NCBI GenBank assembly: GCA_036971715.1
Contig: JAVHJL010000008.1
Location: 868,001-932,000 of the forward strand
DNA: 64,000 nt
Reading direction: 5' to 3'
DNA from: Arthrobotrys musiformis
Taxonomy: Eukaryota; Ascomycota; Orbiliomycetes; Orbiliales; Orbiliaceae
Shown piece by piece: positions 1 to 10,144 of this stretch. The notes below the pieces were generated by a model, which was not told where the DNA came from, ran no database searches, and worked only from the letters and a program-made list of their open reading frames with translations. A program made the translations under genes and the position numbers. Numbering within the stretch: position 1 is the first letter of the stretch; the number at the start of each line of letters is the position of its first letter.

Positions 1-2
1 TA

Positions 3-2690
3 CCCAAGACTTGTAAAGCAAAGGACAATCGATGGCAAGAGCGGATAGTTGAATCCGGTGTGTTTGCGGCTTTGATCAAGAGACTAGCAATCTTTGTCCG
101 CACCATGCAATTATCCCGCATAGGGAAAGGAAATGGGCTTCTCAAAGTTGAATCCAAGCCGAATACAGACAGGAACCAAATATCCAAAAGCTCTAGCACC
201 CTCTCGTTGCGGTACCGACCAACTCCAGCGTGGGTTTCCGAAAGGCCTACTACGGGCGAGAGGATTTCCATGCCCTCCGCTTCCCATGTGTCTGGTCTCT
301 TAGGTGCGATAGCATTTATTATCCGAGGGAGCAAGTTCAGGGCGGATCAGTGCCTCTTCGCCAATTGTATCACCAATATACTCGGCGAAGAAGCGCCATT
401 GGAAACACATCGGCCCCCGCCAACGTGGAGAGACTCAAAGCCATCAGATGATGCCCAGGGTGGAAGTCAACCCGCTGGGTATCAATACGCCGGCCAGGAC
501 TTCCCACCTCTATCGCCAACTTCAGAGAGGCATCCTCAAAACCGGTCCGGGTCATCGGGAAATGCTTTACAATCTTCACACAGCAACACAGAGCATTCGC
601 TTGACCATGAACGGATAAAAATTCCCCAAATATCGGAACTCAGGTTCGCGGGAGAAAGGGATGATGACCCGGAGTCGCCGCTAATCCAGTGGTTGATCTC
701 ATACATTAGGCACGAGGAGGATTCTCTTGCAAGGCTCACCGCAATCAGTCTCCTCACGGACTTCGTGCAAGCGGGCTGTGTTTCAAAACGTAGAGTGAAA
801 AAGTTGGGGTTTTTGATTGTCCCGATGTTGGTCAGGTATTTGGATGAGATTGACACCAGCACAGTAGCTATTACAAAGGTATACGAACAAGGGTTCCAAG
901 CCCAAGAAATCGAGTGGTCAATCCGAGAGCAGGCCCCTGCAATTCTTGCCACATTGTTGACAGACAACCAACGCCTACAAAACGCGGCAGTAGAAGCTGG
1001 CGCTATTAAACGACTTACCGGTATGCTAAAACGGGCGTTTGATGCGATCCCTGGCTCGGACGAGAGCGGCGGGTTGGACAGTCACGAAAGCCTATGGAGG
1101 GAGAAGGTTCGGGCTCACCAAATCAAAGTGAGGGAAGGGACCCTAAGAGCTCTCGCAGCCATTGCGCTCTTTGAGGACGATCACCGGAAAAAGATCATTG
1201 AGAGTGGCGCCTTGGGATTCGTTGTCGGGAGTCTGACACCAGAGAAGGCAACAGAATCCATAGAAAATGGTGATGACAGTGACTTGATCATGACCGGTAC
1301 ACAGGATACGGTATCTCCTGGAGCACAGCTCCCAACTATCTCGGAAAATGACTCTGGGTCGACTTTTACGGTCCCAGAGACATCTAGAACAGGGAACCCT
1401 ATCTCTGTGCTCATCGCTGCGACAAATGTCGTCAGATCCCTGTCCAGGTCTGTCAACGTGCTCAGCACATCTCTCATAGACTGGCATGTGTCAGAACCAC
1501 TTTTCAGCCTCCTGTCCCACCAATCCATTCAGGTCAAGATTGCCGCCGCCGCCGCTCTCTGTAACCTTGTTATGGAGTTCAGTCCATTGCGGAAAAATCT
1601 CGAAGAGAAGGGTATTGTAAAGGCTCTTGGCGACCTTGTGAAGTTTGACAGCGGAAATGTGTGTGCTTACGACCGGCACGGCAACTCAATTGGAGATTTT
1701 GATCCTGAGAAGGAGTCATTACGCTTGAATGCGATCTGGGCTTTGAAGCACCTTGTCCTGAGGCAAGACGAGTCAGTTATTCTTAACTGCCTGTCTGCGC
1801 TGGGGACAACCTGGCTCCTAGAGCAATTGGCAATCGAGGCTCACTTCCCAGATCACGGCATCGGATCCGCGTTCGAAGAAAACTTGGACGAAGGACGGCA
1901 AGTACTCAAATTACACAGCGACCTCTTCTCGCCGAAGATCGTTGATCGCCTCGCTCTCAATTATGCGGTTCCCAAACCCGATGACGTCCGGAGGAAAGCA
2001 CTTGTCGCATTCCAAGAACAAGCTCTTGATTTCTTCCGCAACATTATGGCTGGTGCGAATTCTACTGCAACATTTAAATACATCCTAGGGGAAACCAAGG
2101 ACTTGGAGGTGCAGACAACTCCTCGTGAGGATTCCGATATATCTCTCGCCGAGACCTCAGAGAACTACAGAACCCCGTTCTACGACATTATCACCGAGAA
2201 ACTGAAATCCAAACCGGGTGAAAAGATTGTTTTGGCGATCATTTACGTCCTCGTACATATCGGCGCCTGTGCGGAACATCGGACTACACTTATCGAGCAG
2301 TCGTCGTTGTTCCAAGAGCTTATAAAACTGTTCGAGGTACAGGCTGATCAGGTTAGGATTGGACTGAGTTGGTTGGCTATCAATCTAACTTGGAGAGAGA
2401 ACGGTGCGACCAATGCGGATTTTACCCGCAGGGTTCAGAAGCTTCGGGAGTATAAATACGTCCAGATGCTGGAGTGGTTGAGGAGCGAAGGCACAGGGGA
2501 ATCCGATCATGGCAACAGGAGAAGTAGTTCTAGTCGTGGCTTTAGCGAGACGGCTGTCGATACAGTTGAAGTTCCTATCATTAGGAACGCGGAAGGCGAA
2601 ATCGTCCGCACCGGCCTCCCTAGCGTGAACATGAGTCTCGATCTGAGGGAACGGTGCAGGCAAGCTCTTGCGCAAATAAATGACGTGTAG
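3..2690 (+). CDS. vid28: Armadillo-repeat GID/CTLH ubiquitin-ligase subunit (Vid28/Gid5/ARMC8-like), 5' partial
   Basis: The frame is open from the left edge to the TAG at 2688-2690 (895 codons seen), with no ATG at the edge, so the N-terminus lies outside the window. The product is an alpha-helical armadillo protein. ARM-like units are visible near the left edge (ERIVESGVFAALIKRL), around nt 950-1030, at nt 1520-1640 (IKAAAAALCNLV-type helices followed by LEEKGIVKALGDLV) and nt 1720-1830 (LRLNAIWALKHLVLR). The last two closely resemble the ARMC8 signature in which a valine-rich helix precedes LRLNGIWALMN. Acidic, Ser-rich linkers (about nt 400-620, 1240-1400, 2480-2580) separate the repeats. 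In the family this subunit is the scaffold of the GID/CTLH E3 complex that degrades gluconeogenic enzymes. The family call rests on motif recall; another ARM scaffold is possible. It converges on the F-box gene. Confidence 0.72.
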   Translation, partial: PKTCKAKDNRWQERIVESGVFAALIKRLAIFVRTMQLSRIGKGNGLLKVESKPNTDRNQISKSSSTLSLRYRPTPAWVSERPTTGERISMPSASHVSGLLGAIAFIIRGSKFRADQCLFANCITNILGEEAPLETHRPPPTWRDSKPSDDAQGGSQPAGYQYAGQDFPPLSPTSERHPQNRSGSSGNALQSSHSNTEHSLDHERIKIPQISELRFAGERDDDPESPLIQWLISYIRHEEDSLARLTAISLLTDFVQAGCVSKRRVKKLGFLIVPMLVRYLDEIDTSTVAITKVYEQGFQAQEIEWSIREQAPAILATLLTDNQRLQNAAVEAGAIKRLTGMLKRAFDAIPGSDESGGLDSHESLWREKVRAHQIKVREGTLRALAAIALFEDDHRKKIIESGALGFVVGSLTPEKATESIENGDDSDLIMTGTQDTVSPGAQLPTISENDSGSTFTVPETSRTGNPISVLIAATNVVRSLSRSVNVLSTSLIDWHVSEPLFSLLSHQSIQVKIAAAAALCNLVMEFSPLRKNLEEKGIVKALGDLVKFDSGNVCAYDRHGNSIGDFDPEKESLRLNAIWALKHLVLRQDESVILNCLSALGTTWLLEQLAIEAHFPDHGIGSAFEENLDEGRQVLKLHSDLFSPKIVDRLALNYAVPKPDDVRRKALVAFQEQALDFFRNIMAGANSTATFKYILGETKDLEVQTTPREDSDISLAETSENYRTPFYDIITEKLKSKPGEKIVLAIIYVLVHIGACAEHRTTLIEQSSLFQELIKLFEVQADQVRIGLSWLAINLTWRENGATNADFTRRVQKLREYKYVQMLEWLRSEGTGESDHGNRRSSSSRGFSETAVDTVEVPIIRNAEGEIVRTGLPSVNMSLDLRERCRQALAQINDV

Positions 2691-3113
2691 GCGGTGGGTC
2701 GGAGGGACAAAAATTATCAAAAAAAAAGTGAAATTAATGACGTGCATATAAAAGCAGTTGGAAGCGGTCGTTTTCTTCTTCGGTTTGATTTAGCGGCAAT
2801 TGGATACCTAAGTACCTACTAACTTTACTACTCTTCATCTGGGGTACATTCATGTTTGGCTTGGCTCCTAAGTGTTTTTTACATCTTGGTCCTTTCTTGT
2901 TTATTAGGAGAAAGGTGTGGTTGGAGGCTCTCCATTTCGTAGACGTTATATGTTTCGTCTTCCTTTTGTTTTCTCCCAAGCGTGCATGGCAAATATTTCA
3001 TGGGAATACGAAGTTTTATTCTTTGGACGAAATTTGGTATTGCACTGGGTTTCTTATTATCTTATGTCCAATAGGTCAATAGCAATAAATTTATTCGTAA
3101 TCACGGGCAGGTG
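2691..3113. other. Convergent 3' spacer
   Basis: This is the tail-to-tail gap between the armadillo gene and the F-box gene. It is T-rich and carries a TACCTAAGTACCTAC motif near 2806-2820. No coding frame is convincing; the short open frames lack family features. It should hold both 3' UTRs. Confidence 0.6.
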
Positions 3114-4968
3114 CTAGGTGAAGTCATACACAAGTAGTCCAAATCCCGCTTTGTCCTCCTTCTCGGAGCCATTAATCCTTTCCATTATAACAACATTTTC
3201 TTCGCCGAAGCCGACGGTGCATCTTTCTTTTGGGAAATTGTGTGCCCCTCCTATGTTGAGCGACAAGGGATCCCCAGACCCAATAAGCCTGGTACTCCGA
3301 TCTCTCCCATAAGGTCTTTCGGACCTTCCCTGCAAATCCCAAAATCGGATCTCACCTCGTCGGTCCAAACTTACCGCCTTCCTTAGGCCAACTTCAACTG
3401 ACATGACGGATGCGTTATGGCCCCAAAGGCGATGTCCAGATAATATCTCGATCTTACCTTCTTCGTTGGTAAACATATTATAGAGTACCAAGGTGTTATC
3501 AGCATGGGATGTCATGATGAAAGGGTAACGGTAGGAAACACAAGTTGGCGCTGTAAACGCGAGTTGGGCGGCTCTACCGAAGAATACATAGTCCAGAGCC
3601 TCGTGCAGAGGCGGACTGGCGAGTTGCATTTCTAGTAGATCTGGTTCGTCGCCTGATAGGTGGAATTCTTGGACTGTGATGGATGTACCGACTACAATAC
3701 TTCTGACTGTGAATACGCAGGTCCCGATGATTTTTTCAGAGACTGGATCTTTGCGTATGGACAGGCAGCTGGGGATCCACGATTGGTCTACGGAGAAAAT
3801 TTCGACCAGAGTGGGGGGTTGGAAGGGTACATCTGGCTCTATTTGCGGCAATCTACCATCCGAATCTTTGTCTCCTTCCCTTTTAGCTGTATTTTGGAAG
3901 CTGAGGATCGAAAGCTCGTTAAGCCTCGTTATGATAAACAGGTACGGGAAATGGAAGGCGATTATTTCGATTCTGTCGGTATCATCGAATTTGTGTTTTA
4001 GATATTTTTCACGGAGGCGAAGTGAGACGGGGTCAAAGTAGTAGATGGCATAGCTACCATTGTGGTAGCCGACTACGAAATCAATACCTCGGGTCTCATG
4101 CCGTTTTCTAGTGGTATTGTTGAGGAGGCTTTCTTCGAGACTCATGCATGTGGGTTCGCCCAATACGATGGGCCGCCTAGCGAGCTCGACAAGTTCATTT
4201 GAATGGCCTTGACGGCCAAATACTCGAACGCCATTTTCGGTGTCGGCAGAGAAAAAGTAACCCTAGCCTTATGGTAAGCTATCCGCCCTAATGATGTTGC
4301 GCAAGATAGATTTGAGTGCTTACCTCGTAGAATTTACCAACTATTGGAGGGGTTTTGTTGACAGTCTTAGGTATCGAATTCAAGAGCTTCAATTCGGTGG
4401 AACGGGCTACACCCCGCTGCCAGTTGGATCTTAATCGAAACTTTGCTTTCCAATCAAGGGTCGGCTTTTTGGCTCCCGGTTGTTGAGGTGAGGGGGCGCC
4501 ATTGGTACTGGTGCTATGTCGTTTAGGCGGTGTCGGTGCATTCGATGACGATGATGATGGCATAAGTGCTGCCAGGTCCCTTTCCTCTTGTATCAAAACA
4601 TGGTCCTCCAACCATAGTTTCCAGTCAATGACTATCCCAGGTTCGGGTTCGGGTTCCCTGCTGCCGTAAGAGTCCGGTAAGCTAAGCCGGGCTCTTCGCT
4701 GTAACCTTGGGAGAACGAATTTTGTCCAGAATTTGGTCTTCCATAGCTGCTGGTCCGAGGCTAAGGTGTGGAGTTTCCGGGACACTCGAGAAACGGTAAG
4801 TAGGGATTGTACGGGGAGGAAATGTAGAACGCGAAGGATGAGTTCGTGTGGGAGGGCGAGGAGGTGCGATTTGCCAAAGTATCGGCGCTTTGGAGTAGGT
4901 TCACGGCCTTGCGCTGGTCGCGCTGACCCGTCGTCATCGTCATCGGGGAGGCGACGACGTTTCACCAT
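3114..4968 (-). CDS. F-box protein with C-terminal WD40-like region
   Basis: Two exons: 4968-4324 and 4262-3114, with a 61-bp intron (GTAAGC..CTAG) between codons 215 and 216, giving 597 residues. The N-terminus is acidic/basic (Asp run, then Arg-rich). An F-box follows at about residues 35-85 (LALPHELILRVLHFLP ... LW), which in the family binds Skp1 in an SCF ubiquitin ligase. The exon junction produces GYFFSADTENGVRVFG, a plausible WD40-type blade, and a further blade with a terminal RFWDLQG lies near the C-terminus after a Gly-His (RLWGHNASV). The middle is a poorly conserved beta-rich region. The substrate is unknown. The start is the first ATG before the F-box. The gene is divergent from sae2, separated by 388 bp. 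Confidence is high that it is an F-box protein and moderate for the propeller. Confidence 0.82.
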
Positions 4969-5356
4969 TTTGGCGGTTTGGTGACGATGGCTTTGGTTGG
5001 TGGAGATGTCGGATTATAAATGTGGATGGAAGGATGATAAGGAAGCACCTCTGTCTGATACTCTAATACGACAGATGCCATCCAAGGTCCCAGCTGCTGT
5101 GTTGAGTGTTGAGCGATGTGGTGTGTTTGTCGCTGTTTCCCGATCTGGTATTCGTCGAAAAGGGCATCGCATGCAACACAGTCCACTTAACGCGTTACAA
5201 CAACAAACGAGGAATACACACTCGCACGTGTAACGACCTTCCCGCATTGCATGGTCGTTGCATGGCCATCGAGACTTCATTCACACAACTTCCCATCTAT
5301 ATAAGTACACTTTGGCATCTGCCATTTCACCCCGAGCGATAGCTGAACGGACCACG
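4969..5356. promoter_or_regulatory. Divergent promoter region, F-box gene / sae2
   Basis: A 388-bp spacer between two head-to-head genes. A TATATAAG box at 5298-5305 lies about 52 bp before the sae2 ATG. No clear TATA box was seen for the F-box side. Short open frames here have no family features and were not called. Confidence 0.5.
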
Positions 5357-7944
5357 ATGACGACCCTAATTGACCAAGACCCAATCTTCGGCCCTCTCTT
5401 GCAGAGATCCGAAGTCTTTCGACAGGAGCTGACCGCAGCGATAGGTGAGCAACCCTACCTACCGAGTCCCTAAATCTCCAATTCGACTCTAACAATACGG
5501 TGTCTTTCTTCACTTTTTTCTTAGCGGCCGCTGCCCTGTCGAATAAAGAATCACAATGTCAATACCAGAGTAGAATATCAACCCTCGAGGTTGAGATAGA
5601 AAGGCTCAGAAAAGCGAGTGCAACCGCGGATTCGGATGTGCATACACCAGGCCCTTCTCACACAATAGACGGCGTAGAATATGTGACCAAGGACGAATAC
5701 AACAAAATCCTAAAGTCCCTACAACATACCGGCAAGAAATACCATGCGGTAAAACACAGGCTGGAAGGGTTTACGTCTGATGATGCAGAGCCTGGGAAAG
5801 AGACCCCACAGGGCCAACAGCAACTGCGAAGGGAATTTGAAATGGAAAGGGCGAAAGTCAAAGAGTTCGAAAGAAAATTCGGGACGCTCACGCAGCTGTT
5901 GGATGTCACACAAAGCGCAATCAAGGCGCTCATGAAGACAGATACAGACGCAATGAAGCAGTATAAGAAGTATTTAGAAGAGGATGATCGATGGAAGGCC
6001 GAGATCTTAGAGAAAGGAACAATTACTGCTGCAGACTTTGATCGACGGCCGTCCCGAGACCCATGGCCCAATATTGCGGGACCATTGAAGCATTTGTCCA
6101 AATCAATTACTAGCAACAATATAATGCGGACAAGAGGGCAGTCCATGCCTCCTCCTCCTCGTACTGGATCGACGACATCCACATCTACCCCCTGCCCACC
6201 CACCAAACTCCCACTGCAACCGATAAAGGCGGCACCTCCATCGCCAATCGACGCGCCCACCCAGGACCCCGATGCCACTAGCGACGAAGAAGAACAATAC
6301 GATCATGACGACGATGGTGACGAGCCAGAAAGTGTGCTACAGAAGTTCTCGCCAACTTCAAGGGCAATAATGCGAAAACCCGGATCGGAAACTCTAGCAG
6401 TCTTACACCCCGAGCCTTTCTCCCCAACCCAAAGCAAAGTTACCGATGTGGATTGGGAAGTAACGGAAGATGCATTCGCCAACATCAAATCAGAGCCGAT
6501 GTCCGAACCGGACTGGTACTCGAAATACGGCTATAGCCGGCTTGTTGATGGTGAACAAGAGACTTTCGATTTGGATAACGTTACAGTACCGAGACCGACT
6601 TCGACTGGGATCAGGAGTTTTGGACAAATGATCACTAGCCCTGAGAAGGAGGGGATACGGAGCCCGTTCTTGACGCAATCGTCGTCGTTTTCGCAGCAGA
6701 CAAGGTCTTCAGGAACAGCAAGAGAGCGCCAGTCAGCTATCCCAGGCTCCAAAGTCGTTCAAAATGAACCCATTGTTGTTAGTGATACGACAGAGAAGGG
6801 ATTTGCTACATTTCAACCCCCAGAGCAGACGGGGAAGGAAAAGGGTACCCCCACGTCTATAGCCAATCTTGAGGCTTCTCCGGCGAACCCCCAACCCTCT
6901 TCTAAACCAGAACCTCTCCAAGAGCCAGCAGCTCGGGTTGAGGCACCCGTAGCCACAGCGCCTCGGAACCCTCTGGGTGAGATCCCAGACCCCAATGGCC
7001 TACTGGAGCCCGGCAGTACGAGTATAGACAACCTCCAGCCCGCAAGTCGAAAGAATCAACCCGACGTCCTATTCGCAAATAAAGAATCCAACGACAAAGA
7101 AAACCCACCCACCCGGAAGAATTTAACAAACCTCTTATCAACACCTACACAAAACAATAGGCTCCCCCCGAGCACAGCTGCCCGTAGCACGGGGGCCCTC
7201 AAGTTAAAGCGTAGAAGTTTGGGATCCATGTCGGCGACAAAGATACCAGTGAAAAGGAGTAGCCTAGTCTTCCATCCTCACGACCAAGCTACGGGCTTAG
7301 CCGAAATTACACATACTGCTACTCCTAACTTCGCGACCCCAGGAGAAAAACGCGCCCCAGAAGGACTACAGGGAGGAAGCTCACACAAAAAGAAACAGCG
7401 AATAGAAGAACCAACAACTCCCACGGAGGCGACAGCCAAGAAACCCGACAACCCTTTCTCGCCGAGTAAATACCGAATAAACAAAGCCAAAAATGATGGG
7501 CTAGATTTCGCATTCGGCGAGGTGGTAAGGGATAAGGCTAGGAAGGATTGCCTACCTAAATGTGTCAAGGAATGTTGCAGGGATCTCGCAAGCGGGAAGC
7601 TGCATGAAATGTGGGAGCCTCCGGCACCATACACGTCCGCCAAGTTTGGCGCAAGGGATTCGTCACCGCCAGCGCCAGATGAAGATGGGGGGGAAGCGAA
7701 AAGAAACCAGCAGTACAATGACTGGAATATCGCGCGCGAGAAATCCGAACGAAACCTACAATTCGGGAGACACAGAGCGCAACATCAGAAAGCTCAAGAG
7801 GTTATGGGTTATTGGGAGAGTGATTTCCCAACCACACAGCAGCTGGAAGAGCAGAGAAAGGAGTCCGAGAAGAGGTATATGGAAAAAGGGTTTGACCGCT
7901 ACGAGCAGGCGACCAAGGGTGGAATGTATGAACGGCGGACATAA
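5357..7944 (+). CDS. sae2: Sae2/CtIP/Ctp1-family DNA-end resection cofactor
   Basis: Two exons, 5357-5444 and 5525-7944 (80-bp intron GTGAGC..TTAG, phase 1), give 835 residues. The N-terminus (to about residue 130) has coiled-coil character with heptad-like Leu/Glu/Lys, as expected for the tetramerisation region of this family. The middle (about 130-690) is disordered and rich in Ser/Pro/Thr/Glu. The C-terminus is diagnostic: a Cys cluster CLPKCVKECC at about 706-715, then GRHRAQHQ at about 776, then YWESDFPTTQQ at about 790, matching the CxxC..RHR..FW..FPST block of CtIP/Sae2. In the family this protein activates the Mre11-Rad50 nuclease to start resection of double-strand breaks. The S/T-P CDK site normally found between RHR and the W is absent here (see findings). 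It converges on GAPDH. Confidence 0.88.
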
Positions 7945-8055
7945 AAAGGCCGCGACGTGCTTCGCTTGTACATACATGACAGGTTATTTGAGTAGATATA
8001 TTATTCGCCACCTATAATCCCCGTCACACCTAAAATTACCGGCGTCATCTACTTA

Positions 8056-8150
8056 CTACACAAGTACAAACTATACCTACTCGGTCTACAAGTACAAACT
8101 ATACCTACTCGGTCTACAAGTACAAACTATACCTACTCGGTCTACAAGTG
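8056..8150. repeat. 28-bp minisatellite between convergent genes
   Basis: Three direct copies of a 28-bp unit containing ACAAACTATACCTACTCGG lie at 8056-8085 (with a 2-bp insertion), 8086-8113 and 8114-8141, followed by a 9-bp partial copy. Copies 2 and 3 are identical. The array sits in the 464-bp gap between the sae2 stop and the GAPDH stop; the rest of the gap is A-rich 3' UTR. Confidence 0.95.
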
Positions 8151-8408
8151 AAAGGGTGTACCGTTCGAAGAGGATATTAGGCTTTTATTCTTATTACATA
8201 CAGTACTGCCTTGCCTCTCGTGACAAGTCCAGAGCAGTCAGCCTGCTGAACAAAAACAACCCAAAGAAACGCACGGGGAACGTTAAAAGAGAGTAATTCT
8301 CTTCAATCCATCTTCAACAAAAAAAGAGAAAGTATTAAGGGTGGCCATAGCCAATTAGACTTCTCCCAAAAGAGACCCAACAAAAAAGCGTCAAGCTTTG
8401 GGAATTAT

Positions 8409-8459
8409 TTATGCGGAATCGACCTTGGAGATGTAGTCGATGAGATCCAGGCAGCGGCG

Positions 8460-8491
<32 letters not shown>

Positions 8492-9699
8492 CCAACTTGA
8501 CGAAGGTATCGGTCAAAGCAATACCGGCCTTAACATCGAAGATGCTGGAGGCGTTGTTGCCCAAAAGATCGGTGGAGACGACCTCGTCCTCAGTGACGGC
8601 CAAGATTCCCTTGAGGTCACCGGCGGCGGCAGCCTTGAGAGTCTCAACGATTTCGGCGTACTTGGCGGGCTTCTCGAGGTTGACGGTAAGGTCGACAACG
8701 GAAACGTTGGGGGTTGGGACACGGAAAGCCATGCCGGTCAACTTGCCGTTCAAGGCTGGGATGACCTTTCCGACGGCCTTAGCGGCACCAGTGGAGGATG
8801 GGATGATGTTCTGGGCGGCAGTACGTCCACCACGCCAGTCCTTCGCCGATGGAGCATCGACGGTCTTCTGGGTGGCAGTGTAGGAGTGGACAGTGGTCAT
8901 GAGACCATCCTTGATTCCGTAGGTGTCGTTGATGACCTTGGCGAGAGGAGCCAAGCAGTTGGTTGTGCAAGAAGCGTTGGAGAGGACGTCGATATCCTTG
9001 GTGTAGGAGTCGAGGTTGACACCGCAGACGAACATTGGAGCATCAGCGGATGGGGCGGAGATGATGACCTTCTTGGCACCACCCTTCAAGTGGGCGGAGG
9101 CCTTCTCCTTGGTGGTGAAGACACCGGTGGACTCAACGATGTACTCGGCACCGGTATCTCTCCATGGGATGGCAGAAGGGTCACGCTCAGCGTAGAACTT
9201 GATGCGGTTGCCATTGACAATCAGATCGCCACCTTCGGTGGAGACTTCACCCTTGAAGGCACCGTGGGTGGAGTCATACTTGAGCATGTAGACCTGTGAT
9301 ATGACGCTGGTTAGCTGCTGAGTTCATACAAACATATATAGGAGGATATAAGAGCATGGGAATTTTGAGACCTACGGCATATTCTGGGGCAATGAAAGGA
9401 TCATTGACGGCGACAATGTCGACATTTGGGTGCTCAACGCTACAAGATAATGGAAAATCCAATGTTAGTTTACGAAATATGTGAGAGTATAGTCGGTGGG
9501 TGGTACGTGATGGAGGGGTAGGAGATGGGGTATCGTAATGTCATGTTTGACGTACGCATTTCGGAAGACCTTTTTCGCGAGTGGGCTTGATGTTAGTGGA
9601 CTATCATTGTATAATCATTGCATCGAGCGTCGGAGAAGAATAAGAACTTACAATACGACCGATACGGCCGAATCCGTTGATTCCAACCTTGGTAACCAT
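8409..9699 (-). CDS. gpdA: Glyceraldehyde-3-phosphate dehydrogenase
   Basis: Four coding exons: 9699-9652 (16 codons), 9569-9556 (a 14-nt microexon), 9439-9376 and 9293-8409; the total of 1,011 nt gives 336 residues, the usual GAPDH length. The N-terminus is the NAD-binding VGINGFGRIGRIVFRNA Rossmann motif, assembled only if the microexon is used. The catalytic cysteine is in SNASCTTNCLAPLAKV; the C-terminus has WYDNEWGYSRR. The enzyme interconverts glyceraldehyde-3-phosphate and 1,3-bisphosphoglycerate in glycolysis/gluconeogenesis in the cytosol. All introns have GT..AG ends. Codon use is strongly C-ending at wobble positions, as in highly expressed genes. Confidence 0.98.
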
Positions 9700-9717
9700 T
9701 TTGAATTATTTGTATTT

Positions 9718-9937
9718 CTTTTAATTTTAAAAAAGTGGTTAGTCGGGGAATGAATGGGTGAATGGGTGAGTGAGTATGAGAGAAGAGGGGAAGAGAGGAG
9801 AGTTTTTCCCACGATGATGTCAAGAGGGAAAAGGGTGACCCCACTACCCCCACCTTGCATCAACGCGGGGCAGCGAGAGACAAAATGTATACCAAAGAAC
9901 GCGAGAGGATTGGCTGGCAACAAAAAAAAAAACTTAC
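9718..9937 (-). other. Probable 5'-UTR intron of GAPDH
   Basis: On the minus strand a perfect GTAAGT donor (9937-9932) is followed 220 bp later by a CTAAC branch-point-like sequence, a T-rich tract and an AAAAG acceptor at 9718, about 18 bp before the start codon. This is an inference from splice signals; transcript data would settle it. Confidence 0.5.
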
Positions 9938-10010
9938 AAGTAATAAAAAGGTCAAAGGTATTCGATGTGGTAGAAGTCCAATTGGAATGGCTGATGATGG
10001 GATGAAGAGT

Positions 10011-10106
10011 GATGATGATGAGGAGAGGAAGGATGAAAGGGAGGAGAAAGGGAAGAAGGGAGGGAGAGAGAGAAACGGGGAGGGGCGGATCGGACAGGAA
10101 TTTATA
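10011..10106 (-). promoter_or_regulatory. gpdA: GAPDH core promoter: TATA box and CT tract
   Basis: On the minus strand TATAAATT (10106-10099) is followed by a long, nearly pure pyrimidine tract (about 10085-10011), the arrangement typical of strongly expressed fungal genes where transcription starts within or after a CT tract. Confidence 0.55.
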
Positions 10107-10144
10107 AGTTCTACAGATTAGCTGTGCAGCTCTGAGCTCTGACC

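Noticed and set aside
7278..7718. 146-residue minus-strand frame inside sae2
   Set aside because: It overlaps the conserved Sae2 C-terminal coding region and has no features of its own.
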